Of a stretch of DNA of 64,000 nucleotides, positions 12,690-20,297 are shown one piece after another. The notes beneath the pieces were generated by a model. The model ran no database searches. It was not told the DNA's origin and worked only from the letters and a program-made list of their open reading frames with translations. The DNA lies in contig NZ_JADLZT010000005.1 in the NCBI RefSeq assembly GCF_015453285.1, forward strand, positions 62,001 to 126,000, in the 5' to 3' direction. Position 1 is the stretch's first letter; each line of letters begins with the position of its first letter. Made by a program: the position numbers and the translations under genes. The DNA comes from Lysobacter niastensis (GTDB taxonomy: Bacteria; Pseudomonadota; Gammaproteobacteria; Xanthomonadales; Xanthomonadaceae).

Positions 12690-12713
12690 ACGATGAACGG
12701 TGCGTGCCCTCGC

Positions 12714-12743
12714 TTGTGACCGGAAACGGCCGCTCGCTATGAT
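12714..12743 (+). promoter_or_regulatory. Candidate csrA promoter
   Basis: TTGTGA (12714-12719) and TATGAT (12738-12743) are separated by 18 bases, giving a start about 80 bases before csrA. It is based on consensus only. Confidence 0.5.
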
Positions 12744-12830
12744 GGTTTAACGTACATAGGAAATTGGAAGCGTCCTGGTCATGCGGGGCGCCAGAGCCGG
12801 CAAACGATTTGCCGGCAGAGGAGAATCACC

Positions 12831-13031
12831 ATGTTGATCCTGACGCGTCGCGTCGGCGAAACCCTGATGATCGGCGACTCGGTGACGGTTACCGTGCTCG
12901 GCGTGAAGGGTAATCAGGTGCGTATCGGCATCACCGCACCGAAGGATGTTGCGGTTCATCGCGAAGAAATCTATCAGCGCATCCAGCGCGGCGAAGAGCC
13001 GTCCGAAGATTCTGGCAAGAGCGCCGGCTAA
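12831..13031 (+). CDS. csrA: Carbon storage regulator CsrA (RsmA)
   Basis: 66-residue dimeric RNA-binding global regulator that binds GGA motifs near ribosome-binding sites and controls translation, motility and often exopolysaccharide output. The canonical beta-strand start [16 protein letters not shown] and the RNA-binding segment [12 protein letters not shown] are intact. A strong AGAGGAGA ribosome-binding site precedes the ATG. In xanthomonads CsrA/RsmA is known to affect EPS and virulence, but no link to the EPS locus downstream can be read here. Confidence 0.97.
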   Translation: MLILTRRVGETLMIGDSVTVTVLGVKGNQVRIGITAPKDVAVHREEIYQRIQRGEEPSEDSGKSAG

Positions 13032-13053
13032 TAAACCGCGGCTGACAAAAAGT

Positions 13054-13082
13054 TTGCCGTGCGGGTGCCGAGCCGTTATGCT
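13054..13082 (+). promoter_or_regulatory. Promoter of tRNA-Ser
   Basis: TTGCCG (13054-13059) and TATGCT (13077-13082) with 17-base spacing, followed by a GC-rich discriminator (TTGCGCCC) as usual for stringently controlled stable RNA promoters. The predicted start is about 20 bases before the mature tRNA. Confidence 0.6.
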
Positions 13083-13110
13083 TTGCGCCCGCAAGACGTC
13101 GTAGTCCCGC

Positions 13111-13203
13111 GGAGACTTGCCCGAGAGGCCGAAGGGGCTCCCCTGCTAAGGGAGTATGGGGTCAAAAGCTCCATCGAGGGTTCGAATCCCTCAGTCTCCG
13201 CCA
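13111..13203 (+). tRNA. tRNA-Ser(GCT)
   Basis: 93-base class II tRNA with encoded CCA. The acceptor stem GGAGACT pairs with AGTCTCC (13193-13199), followed by discriminator G. The anticodon stem CTCCC/GGGAG encloses CTGCTAA with anticodon GCT at 13145-13147. It has a long variable arm and a TTCGAAT T-loop. It reads AGC/AGU. csrA followed by tRNA-Ser(GCT) and tRNA-Arg(ACG) is the conserved gammaproteobacterial order. Confidence 0.98.
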
Positions 13204-13271
13204 GTTCTTCAACGCCTTGCGGTGTTGGTCATTCGGTCCGCGATCGGATGACAGAAAGATCCGGAAAATGT

Positions 13272-13300
13272 TTGACGAATCGGTAACGAGCAGTCATAAT
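13272..13300 (+). promoter_or_regulatory. Promoter of tRNA-Arg
   Basis: TTGACG (13272-13277) and CATAAT (13295-13300), 17-base spacing, ending 11 bases before the tRNA. It shows that tRNA-Arg can be transcribed independently of tRNA-Ser. Confidence 0.75.
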
Positions 13301-13311
13301 TTTCCGACTGA

Positions 13312-13388
13312 GCGCCCGTAGCTCAGCTGGATAGAGCACCAGGCTACGAACTTGGTGGTCGGGAGTTCGAATCTCTCCGGGCGCGCCA
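13312..13388 (+). tRNA. tRNA-Arg(ACG)
   Basis: 77-base tRNA with encoded CCA. The acceptor stem GCGCCCG pairs with CGGGCGC. The anticodon loop CTACGAA has anticodon ACG at 13346-13348 (A34 normally becomes inosine, reading CGU/CGC/CGA). D-arm GCTCAGCTGGATAGAGC and T-loop TTCGAAT are normal. The EPS locus begins directly beyond its terminator. Confidence 0.98.
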
Positions 13389-13397
13389 CTACAAATG

Positions 13398-13439
13398 CAC
13401 AAAGGCCAGTGAAGCAATTCACTGGCCTTTGTGTTTTTT
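13398..13439 (+). terminator. Strong rho-independent terminator of the tRNA unit
   Basis: A 16-bp perfect stem (13398-13413 with 13418-13433) closed by a GCAA tetraloop is followed by six T residues. The A-rich left side is too short to make it clearly bidirectional. It separates the housekeeping block from the EPS locus. Confidence 0.95.
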
Positions 13440-13479
13440 GCGCCGATTTTGCGAGCAGGTCGAATAGCGCATCGCCACG

Positions 13480-14118
13480 TCATGAATGGCGATTACGCGG
13501 TGGCCAACGATTGACCACGTAGCGTCCAGGCTCGCTCATCGAGATCACCCGCGCTGGATTGCCGGCAACGGTCGCACCCGCAGGAACGTTCTTCACCACA
13601 ATGGCGCCGGCGCCGATGGTGGCATCGTTTCCGACACGCACGGCTTCGACGATGCAGACGCTCGGCCCGATGTACACGTTGTCGCCGATCACGGCGGCTT
13701 GCTCGTAGTTGGAACCTATCGTCGTGAACTGGCTGATGTTGCAGTTGTTGCCGATCCGCGCCGTGTGATTGACCAGGATGCCTATGGGATGGCCGATGTA
13801 GAGGCCGAAGCCGATCTCGCAGTCGGCATGGATGCGAACCCCGTACTTGAATCGCAAATGTCTGTGCATGACCGCAGCGATGAAGCGCAGCGGAGCGAAC
13901 TTTGCCCGGCGAAGCCGCAGCCAGAAGCTGTATTTGAAGGAACGGTTGAAAGTCAGGTGCTTGAGCATTGCGCTCAGCGAGGTGGTCCCTGCATACCGGT
14001 ACAGGTCGCTTTTGATGTACTCGTATGGCGAAACCGGATCCGGTGTCCGGATTGCGGATCCTGTGGCTCGGAGCACGTTCTTCTCACGGCGTTCCGTCAA
14101 CGGGTCCTGCTGGAGCAT
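13480..14118 (-). CDS. Serine-acetyltransferase-like hexapeptide O-acetyltransferase, copy 1
   Basis: About 212 residues if started at the ATG at 14118. Family homology begins near YEYIKSDLYRY, so a shorter TTG or GTG start is possible. A short helical N-terminus (RSFKYSFWLRL) precedes a left-handed beta-helix of hexapeptide repeats (HTARIGNNCNISQFTTIGS, VIGDNVYIGPSVCIVEAVRVG, ATIGAGAIVVKNVPAG) ending with AGNPARVI. This is the CysE/WcaB/EpsC type that acetylates serine or, in EPS clusters, sugar hydroxyls. It is a clear tandem paralogue of the next gene, 41 bases away. With no cysteine-synthesis genes nearby, glycan or peptide O-acetylation is inferred. The start is uncertain. Confidence 0.85.
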   Translation of the reverse strand: MLQQDPLTERREKNVLRATGSAIRTPDPVSPYEYIKSDLYRYAGTTSLSAMLKHLTFNRSFKYSFWLRLRRAKFAPLRFIAAVMHRHLRFKYGVRIHADCEIGFGLYIGHPIGILVNHTARIGNNCNISQFTTIGSNYEQAAVIGDNVYIGPSVCIVEAVRVGNDATIGAGAIVVKNVPAGATVAGNPARVISMSEPGRYVVNRWPPRNRHS

Positions 14119-14159
14119 CCGCGCCGGAAAGCGCGACGCGCGCGGGCGCAGCGGCGCGT

Positions 14160-14750
14160 CTACGGCCGAATCTGGGCATGCTGCTGCGCTGTCACGGATT
14201 TGGCTGCGTTTCCAGACCATCGGTTGGCGACATAACGTCCAGGTTTGTTCATCGAAATGACCCGGGCCGGATTTCCCGCCGCTGTTGCGCCTTCCGCGAC
14301 GTCGTTCACGACGACTGAACCGGCCCCGATCGTGGCGTTGCTGCCGATGACGACGTCCTCGACGATGCACGCCCCAGGGCCGATGTATACGTTGTCGCCG
14401 ATGACGGCCGCGTGCTCGTGGTTGGAACCGATGGTCGTGAACTGACTGAGATTGCAGTTGCTGCCGATGCGCGCCGTGTGATTGACCACCAGTCCGACCG
14501 CATGGCCGATGAAGAGGCCATGCCCGATCTGCGTGCTCGCAGGAATGTGGATGCCGTACTTGATCGACAAGTGCCGGTGGACGATCTTGGCCACCACGCG
14601 AACCACTCGGGACCTGCAGCCGCAAAGGCGCAGCCAGAAGCTGTAGCGGAATGACCAGTTGGTGGCCAGGTGCCGGAGCAGGGCGCCGGAGGAAGTCCCG
14701 CCTTCGTAGCGGTGGAGGTCGCTGAGGATGTATTCGATGACCGCGCTCAT
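14160..14750 (-). CDS. Serine-acetyltransferase-like hexapeptide O-acetyltransferase, copy 2
   Basis: 196 residues from the ATG at 14750 (MSAVIEYILSDLHRY); a start at 14789 adds 13 residues without family support. Layout and sequence match copy 1: HTARIGSNCNLSQFTTIGS, VIGDNVYIGPGACIVEDVVIG, ATIGAGSVVVND, AGNPARVISMNKPGRYV. The catalytic His of the SAT family is expected around IGHAVGLVVNHTARIG. Two adjacent copies suggest acetylation of two positions or residues. It is co-directional with the ATP-grasp gene and lies 70 bases after that gene's stop codon, so the four minus-strand genes here may form an operon. Confidence 0.88.
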   Translation of the reverse strand: MSAVIEYILSDLHRYEGGTSSGALLRHLATNWSFRYSFWLRLCGCRSRVVRVVAKIVHRHLSIKYGIHIPASTQIGHGLFIGHAVGLVVNHTARIGSNCNLSQFTTIGSNHEHAAVIGDNVYIGPGACIVEDVVIGSNATIGAGSVVVNDVAEGATAAGNPARVISMNKPGRYVANRWSGNAAKSVTAQQHAQIRP

Positions 14751-14820
14751 GGCACTCGCCTCACCCGATGAGGGGCTGGAATCCCCCACTCGGGTGAACG
14801 GCTTCGCGGTCAGCTACCGG

Positions 14821-16002
14821 TCAGGTCAGGAACCCCCGCACCAGCCTCCAGGACGCCAGCAGTCCGGGACCTGGATCGTCCATGCGGAATACGTGGTGGT
14901 AGGAACGCAACCACTGCCCCAGTGTTTTCAGCAGCGGGGCCCGGTTGGCAGGATCCTGGGCGAGCACGGAGCGGAAATCCGACACCAGGTTCACGCAGCT
15001 TGCGCCGATCGGATAGTTCCTGGATGAGGGCGTGACCGGCCTGTCTAGCGCGTCCTCATACGCCATCCGGCAGACATTGACGCCGCAGCGCGTGGCGAAC
15101 TCCACGTACCACCAGGCACGCGTGTTGACCTCGAGGATGCGGAACTCGCCGTTCCTCGAGTCGCGCTTGAACTCGGCGCTGAAGATCCCGCGGTATTGCA
15201 GCTTTTCCAACAACAGCGTCAGGCCTTCGAGTGCGCTTCCCACTTCGCTCAGCGGAATGCTCCTGGAATACGTGCTGTTGCCGAAGTCCGGCGGATAGAG
15301 CCGCTCCCGGCGCCGGGCGAACAGCCCGGGCAAGTTCCCATCGCGGTCGCGGAATCCGTCGATGAGGTAATGGTCGGACGAACTGCCTGGAACGTATTCC
15401 TGGGCGACCAGCTTGAACCCTTGCTCATCCAGCTGATGCCAAACATCCATGAACTCCGAGTGGTCCTTGGCCCAATAGCCTTTTGCACCCGTCGCCCGGC
15501 TGAACTTCTGCGAATCGGCGGGTTTGATGAATACCCGGTCCAACTCCGCGAACGGGATGGCTGCGATGTCGTCGAACGAAGTGATCGTGAACGTGCGCGG
15601 ATGCGGAATCCCGATGTGCCCCAGGAACTCACCGAACAGGGTCTTGTCCTGAAGGATCTGCAGGCTTGCGTGGCTGCTGGAAGAAACCTTGAAGCGTTCC
15701 GATAGCGGAGTTCCCGGAAGTTTGGATAGCCAGAGCGCGGCGTCGTCGGCGCCCGGCACCAGCACCGCCTTTTGCAATGGCATCTGCTCCAGGGCGCGCA
15801 TCGCTTCCGGACCGATCGTGCCGTCCCATGGCGTGGCGCCGGGTGTTGGCCGGTACCAGCGCGAGCGTGTGGCGACGTCATCGCCCGGGCAGGCGATGTA
15901 CGTGGGGATTCCCGCCGTGGCGAGCGACCGCAGCGTGCCGAGTCCGGTGTAGCCGCGTCCAAGCGCAATCGCCGGAATCGCTTTGTCGTTACGTTTCGAC
16001 AT
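14821..16002 (-). CDS. ATP-grasp family ligase of unknown substrate
   Basis: 393 residues from the ATG at 16002 (MSKRNDKAIPAIALGRGYTGLGTLRSL); an ATG at 16041 is the alternative. The N-terminal Rossmann-like preATP-grasp part (to about residue 110) resembles D-aspartate ligase/carbamoyl-phosphate-synthase-like proteins. The ATP-grasp follows: a nucleotide-binding Lys in DRVFIKPADSQKF, VAQEYVPGSSSDHYLIDG, and metal ligands in FSAEFKRDSRNGEFRILEVNTRAWW. Such enzymes couple a carboxylate to an amine through an acyl phosphate. Position in an EPS/NRPS locus suggests ligation of an amino acid or peptide to a sugar uronate or to the NRPS product; this is inference. The substrate cannot be read. Confidence 0.85.
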   Translation of the reverse strand: MSKRNDKAIPAIALGRGYTGLGTLRSLATAGIPTYIACPGDDVATRSRWYRPTPGATPWDGTIGPEAMRALEQMPLQKAVLVPGADDAALWLSKLPGTPLSERFKVSSSSHASLQILQDKTLFGEFLGHIGIPHPRTFTITSFDDIAAIPFAELDRVFIKPADSQKFSRATGAKGYWAKDHSEFMDVWHQLDEQGFKLVAQEYVPGSSSDHYLIDGFRDRDGNLPGLFARRRERLYPPDFGNSTYSRSIPLSEVGSALEGLTLLLEKLQYRGIFSAEFKRDSRNGEFRILEVNTRAWWYVEFATRCGVNVCRMAYEDALDRPVTPSSRNYPIGASCVNLVSDFRSVLAQDPANRAPLLKTLGQWLRSYHHVFRMDDPGPGLLASWRLVRGFLT

Positions 16003-16237
16003 GCTCGTTGCGACCCCTGTCTTTCTCGTGGTATCGGACATCCGGCGGGCGAATCCTCGCCTGCGGCACGCGTGCTGCAGACCAAGTCGACGTGCGTGGT
16101 TCGCGCTGATGGTGCGACGCGAGGTGCTGTGTTGCCTAGACACCTGATCGGGTTAGGTACGGCAAACCCTGTGCAGGAAGTGTCATGCTTAATAGTTATG
16201 TTTGTTATTGCCTTGCTTCGGAACGCCGCAATGCGGA

Positions 16238-17077
16238 CTAGTCGTCGGCGCGGCGGAAGTAGATGCCGGTGTAACGATCGATCGCGAGATCGTCGGAGAA
16301 GGGGACGCGCAATCCGCGCTCTTGCGACTCCCATCGGTCGACCACGGAGTAACCGAGTTTCTCGATGGATGCGATGAACTCCCCGGTCGCCATGACGCGA
16401 TAGGGGCAAATCGCCACACCGATGTTCTGCAGGGTGAAGAACCCGCGATGGGGATGCATCGGCGTCAGGTTCACCAGGATATGTCGCGGGGGGTCCAGCA
16501 GTTCCTCGAGCAGTTCGGACAGCGTGTAATCCAGGTATTGCAGCGCGCCGGACGATATGAGCACGTCATGGCCGTCGGCCGCCTGGCGCGATTCGGTGAA
16601 CGAGAGGCGCTGCTCCGGATCCAGTTCGCTGGCGCGTTGGCGCCCTGCGGTGACCACCGCCGGCACGTCGTGGACCAGCCACCGCAGGTCGTCCGGGTAT
16701 TCGAGATGCCGGCGGAAGCCGTAGTAGCTGATGCCGATATGACCGCCGAGATCGAAGATGCGGCGCTGTCCCGCCTGCAGGAGACGCGACAACCAATACA
16801 CCATCGGGTAATCGCTGACCCGGATACTGTCGATGCGCTCCGCGTACATCTTGCCCGCCGCGGCCAGGTCGTAGGTCGCCGGCAACGATTCGGGCACTAC
16901 CGCCTTGGCCTGGGCGTAGCTGTCGAACACGCCGTAGTAGGCATTGCCGTCCCAGTACGGGCGCTTGAAGGCACGCCGGTACAGCGGCTCCGTCATCAGC
17001 CGAACCACCGGGAGCTCCGCGGCTTCGCGTGCGATCAGTTTCAGCTTGCTGCGGAAGACGCGGGCACTGCTACGCAT
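16238..17077 (-). CDS. SAM-dependent methyltransferase, TIGR04325-like
   Basis: 279 residues from the ATG at 17077 (MRSSARVFRSKL); an upstream ATG at 17116 is less likely. The N-terminal basic segment is followed by YWDGNAYYGVFDSYAQA, typical of the 'putative methyltransferase, LIC12133 family'. The SAM-binding motif I is IFDLGGHIGISYYGF (about residue 105). Then come VHDVPAVV and the motif-IV-like DVLISSGALQYLDY. Members occur in O-antigen/EPS loci and are thought to methylate sugars. It is divergent from the phosphopantetheinyl transferase gene with 126 bases between, and about 235 bases upstream of the ATP-grasp gene. Confidence 0.85.
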   Translation of the reverse strand: MRSSARVFRSKLKLIAREAAELPVVRLMTEPLYRRAFKRPYWDGNAYYGVFDSYAQAKAVVPESLPATYDLAAAGKMYAERIDSIRVSDYPMVYWLSRLLQAGQRRIFDLGGHIGISYYGFRRHLEYPDDLRWLVHDVPAVVTAGRQRASELDPEQRLSFTESRQAADGHDVLISSGALQYLDYTLSELLEELLDPPRHILVNLTPMHPHRGFFTLQNIGVAICPYRVMATGEFIASIEKLGYSVVDRWESQERGLRVPFSDDLAIDRYTGIYFRRADD

Positions 17078-17203
17078 CTGGAGACCCTGGTTCGTTGAAG
17101 GCGACTTGCAACGCAACGCTCATCAATCCTGTACGGGAAACAGCGCGTTTCGGGGACAAAATGCGCGTAATGGTGCGGTCGGAATCGTATCCAGGGCGCC
17201 GTC

Positions 17204-18121
17204 ATGTGGCCGTGTTTTGCCGTTCGATTGCGTTCTATTGCTTCGGACAACGCGCAACGATCGGGGAATCCGGTGTCACGACTTGGTTGCATTTCTGAAC
17301 AAAAGCCGAAGCCGTCCATTGATGCGCGTATCCACCACACCTTCATCGAAGCGTGGGAGGCGCGTGACGCGGGCACGCTCGAATCCCCGACAATTCTCGT
17401 TGCCTTGGCTCGGACGCTGGCATGGCGGCCATGGCTGCCGCAGGCGGAGCGGATGCTGGATGCGGCCGATCTCGCCAGGGTGCGCCGCCGGCGGGCCAGT
17501 CGTGATCGCGAACAACTGACGTTGGCATACGCATTGCATAGGGCGATGCTCGGCGCGGTGCTTGGAATGCCGCCCGAAGGAGTGCCGCTGTACCGCGACG
17601 CGAAAGGGTGTCCCCGACTGGAGGGCGGTATTGCCGCGACCAGCCTGAGCCACACCGATGGCGCAATCGCCATCGCGGTGACCCGCGCTTCGACCGTGGG
17701 CATCGACATCGAACCGGCGGAACGCGCGGGCGTCATGAGCGAGATCGCCGGTCGCCTGTGCCATCCACGCGAACTCCACGCAGCCAATGCCACGCCCGAA
17801 CCCCGGCGAGGTGCCGCTTGGCTTGCCTTGTGGGTTCGCAAGGAAGCCCTGTTGAAAGCGGCCGGAACGGGATTCGAGATCGAACCCGACGCTTTCGAGG
17901 CGCCGGACCAGACCGTGGTCGAACTGCCGGGCGCCGGTGGACTCGCCGTCGGCATGCTCGACGCCGGACACGGCTGGAGCGCCGCCGTCGCAGGGATGCC
18001 CGGCGCGGCGATCGAGTATGGCTGGACCGGACCGCACGGCCCGCTGCGTTATCAGAAGTTGGGACTGGCCGCAGGACGCCCCGTGGAGGCGGCCGCCGGA
18101 ACTTCGGAGTGGAAAGCGTGA
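17204..18121 (+). CDS. Sfp-type 4'-phosphopantetheinyl transferase
   Basis: Transfers the phosphopantetheine arm of coenzyme A to the Ser of carrier domains. 305 residues from the ATG at 17204; a GTG at 17276 would remove 24 residues of little family similarity. Diagnostic motifs are VGIDIEPAER (Asp168, Glu170) and WVRKEALLKAAGTG (Lys213, Glu214). The length fits the Sfp group rather than AcpS. Its likely substrates are the two carrier domains of the PKS/NRPS protein at 21263-28516 and the two of the NRPS at 28513-35004. The stop codon overlaps the GTG start of the sugar transferase by four bases, so translation of the two is coupled. Confidence 0.93.
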   Translation: MWPCFAVRLRSIASDNAQRSGNPVSRLGCISEQKPKPSIDARIHHTFIEAWEARDAGTLESPTILVALARTLAWRPWLPQAERMLDAADLARVRRRRASRDREQLTLAYALHRAMLGAVLGMPPEGVPLYRDAKGCPRLEGGIAATSLSHTDGAIAIAVTRASTVGIDIEPAERAGVMSEIAGRLCHPRELHAANATPEPRRGAAWLALWVRKEALLKAAGTGFEIEPDAFEAPDQTVVELPGAGGLAVGMLDAGHGWSAAVAGMPGAAIEYGWTGPHGPLRYQKLGLAAGRPVEAAAGTSEWKA

Positions 18122-19512
18122 AGGCTGCGCTGACGAGCCGGAAAAGCCGGGTCATCCGCCTGCTCTGGCTGGCGGAGCTGGTACTGCTGGTGCTTGCCGT
18201 CATGCTGGCGGCCTGGGTGCGCTTCCTCAAGGACCCGGAGGGGTTCGCCGTCTTCATCAGCGACGCGCCGCTACGTGCAGTGGTCGTGGCTAGCTTCATC
18301 ACGGTCGCGATGCTGGCCTTCGGCCTGTACCAGGTCCACGTCAGGTTGAACCGGCTCGATTTCGTGCTGCGCCTGCTCATGTCGTTCGCGTTCGGCGGCA
18401 TCGGCTTGCTGGTTCTCTATTACCTGGTGCCGGCTGCCTACATTGGCCGTGGAGTGCTGGCATTGGCGCTGTGCCTTGGGCTGCTGGGCGTGCTGCTGCT
18501 GCGCTGGCTGCTGCTTACGGTGCTGGGTGCGGATGCCTTCAAGCGGCGCGTGCTCGTGCTTGGGGCCGGTGGCAACGCCTGCCTGATCACCAAGCGCCTG
18601 CGCCGCAGGAACGATCGCCAGTCGTTCGTGCTCGTCGGTTTCATTCCGGCGCCGGAACAACCCGTGATGGTTCCGGAAGAGATGCTGCTGAGCACGAACT
18701 TCGGAGTGGCCGAGATCGCACGCTGGCTGCACGTCGACGAGATCGTCGTGGCCGTCGACGAACGTCGCGGCGGGTTGCCGATGGCCGAAATGCTGGCATG
18801 CGCGCAGGAAGGCGTGGTGGTGTCTGACCTGTCGACGTTCTTCGAGCGCGAAGCGGGCATGGTGAGGCTGGACGTGGCCGACCCGTCATCGCTGGTGTTC
18901 TCCGGAGGATTCGATCACTCCGTGCCCAGGCGCCTGAACAAGCGGTTGTTCGACCTGATGGCGGCCAGCGCGCTGCTGCTGGTCGCCTGGCCCTTCATGC
19001 TCCTGGTGGCATTGGCGATCTGGCACGAATCTGGCGAACCGATCTTCTATCGCCAGACCCGCGTGGGGTTGAATGGACGGCCGTTCGAGCTGGTCAAGTT
19101 CCGCAGCATGCGCGTGGATGCCGAGCAGGATGGCGTGGCGCGTTGGGCGCGCCGGGACGACGATCGCAGCACGCGGGTCGGGCGCTTCATCCGCACGACC
19201 CGGCTCGACGAACTGCCGCAGTTGTTCAACGTGCTTCGTGGCGAGATGAGCTTCGTCGGCCCGCGTCCGGAGCGGCCGCAATTCGTCGACATGCTCAGCC
19301 AGGAAATCCGCTACTACGACGTCAGGCACTGCATGAAGCCCGGCCTGACCGGATGGGCCCAACTGCGGTATCCCTATGGCGCCTCGGTGGAGGACGCTGC
19401 CGAGAAGCTGACCTTCGACCTGTTCTACGTGAAGAACCACGGCCTGCTGTTCGACCTGATGATCCTGTTGCAGACGGTCGAGGTGGTGCTGTTCCGGCGT
19501 GGAGCGCGCTGA
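18118..19512 (+). CDS. EPS-initiating polyprenyl-phosphate sugar phosphotransferase (TIGR03013-like)
   Basis: 464 residues from a GTG at 18118 with CGGAG eight bases upstream. It transfers a sugar-1-phosphate to undecaprenyl phosphate, the first step of repeat-unit assembly. The N-terminal half has four membrane segments (about residues 13-125) and a Rossmann-like CoA-binding domain (RRVLVLGAGGNACLI). The C-terminal bacterial sugar transferase domain has the family signatures KRLFDLMAASALLLV, FYRQTRVGLNGRPFELVKFRSM, TRLDELPQLFNVLRGEMSFVGPRPERP and KPGLTGWAQLRYPYG. The best family fit is the EPS/PEP-CTERM-associated type. Finding the initiating transferase coupled to a PPTase and 20 kb from the other glycosyltransferases is unusual. 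Confidence 0.93.
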   Translation: MKAALTSRKSRVIRLLWLAELVLLVLAVMLAAWVRFLKDPEGFAVFISDAPLRAVVVASFITVAMLAFGLYQVHVRLNRLDFVLRLLMSFAFGGIGLLVLYYLVPAAYIGRGVLALALCLGLLGVLLLRWLLLTVLGADAFKRRVLVLGAGGNACLITKRLRRRNDRQSFVLVGFIPAPEQPVMVPEEMLLSTNFGVAEIARWLHVDEIVVAVDERRGGLPMAEMLACAQEGVVVSDLSTFFEREAGMVRLDVADPSSLVFSGGFDHSVPRRLNKRLFDLMAASALLLVAWPFMLLVALAIWHESGEPIFYRQTRVGLNGRPFELVKFRSMRVDAEQDGVARWARRDDDRSTRVGRFIRTTRLDELPQLFNVLRGEMSFVGPRPERPQFVDMLSQEIRYYDVRHCMKPGLTGWAQLRYPYGASVEDAAEKLTFDLFYVKNHGLLFDLMILLQTVEVVLFRRGAR

Positions 19513-19531
19513 TCCGCGGAACACCGGTCGG

Positions 19532-20134
19532 TCAGTGGACGGCGATCGCTTCCCGCGGCTTGCTTGCTTCCGGCGTCTCCTTCGACGCTCCGGTAGGCCG
19601 GGTTTCTTCCGATGCCGGCACGCTTTCGGTGCGGCCCATGCTGTTGGCGGTGGAACCTTCGACAGTCGTCGAAACAGCGGTTTCGGGCACGATGCCGACC
19701 GGCAACCCGCTCACCTCGTCACCGACATTGGACGACAAACGATCCCAGGACGTCTGCAGGATCAGCAGCAGTGCGATCAGCAGGATCGCGATGATGAGCG
19801 TGCGGGCGAACGGCAGCTTTGGCTCGTCCTCGCGTGCAGGAGGCGACGCCGGTGGCATCCGGCGAGGTGTTGAACGAAGCGGCGCCGACGCAGCGCTGCG
19901 TACATGCAGCCCGCCGGGCAGGCGTCCGTACTGCCTGTGAAACTGGATTGCGGCGGTGTAGAGCGCGATCAGGTCGGGCAGCGCCAGGTTCTGTTCGACT
20001 TCCGGAGGATGTAGTCCAGCGCGGTCCGGATGCAGTTCGGCAACTCGCCGGCGGTAGGCACGCTTGAGCTCCACCAACGTGCAGCCGGGGCGCAGACCCA
20101 GTTCCGAGTAGAGCTGTGCGAAATCCTGCGTCAT
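19532..20134 (-). CDS. J-domain protein with one membrane helix
   Basis: 200 residues from the ATG at 20134 (MTQDFAQLYSELG). The N-terminal ~45 residues form a DnaJ-type J domain: YSELGLRPGCTLVELKRAYRRRVAELHPDR, with the essential HPD. A Pro/Arg-rich linker leads to a membrane helix (LIIAILLIALLLILQTSW, about residues 112-130) and a Ser/Thr/Glu-rich C-terminal part of about 70 residues, probably periplasmic. It would place an Hsp70 (DnaK) recruiting domain on the inner membrane. It is convergent with the sugar transferase (19 bases) and divergent from the JmjC gene. Its role in the locus is unknown; membrane J-domain proteins occur now and then in EPS clusters. Confidence 0.8.
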   Translation of the reverse strand: MTQDFAQLYSELGLRPGCTLVELKRAYRRRVAELHPDRAGLHPPEVEQNLALPDLIALYTAAIQFHRQYGRLPGGLHVRSAASAPLRSTPRRMPPASPPAREDEPKLPFARTLIIAILLIALLLILQTSWDRLSSNVGDEVSGLPVGIVPETAVSTTVEGSTANSMGRTESVPASEETRPTGASKETPEASKPREAIAVH

Positions 20135-20297
20135 CACATCCGCGGATGGAGGGCCCTGTTGGGCATAGCGTAGCGCGCCGCAGCGCCTGTGTACGCATTT
20201 TGCTTGGTATGCCCGGATTGGCCGCTGGTCCCGGGTCGGTACGTTCCTATCTAAGCCCTAAATGGCGCATCCCACAGCGCAAGAGGGAGTTTAGAGG

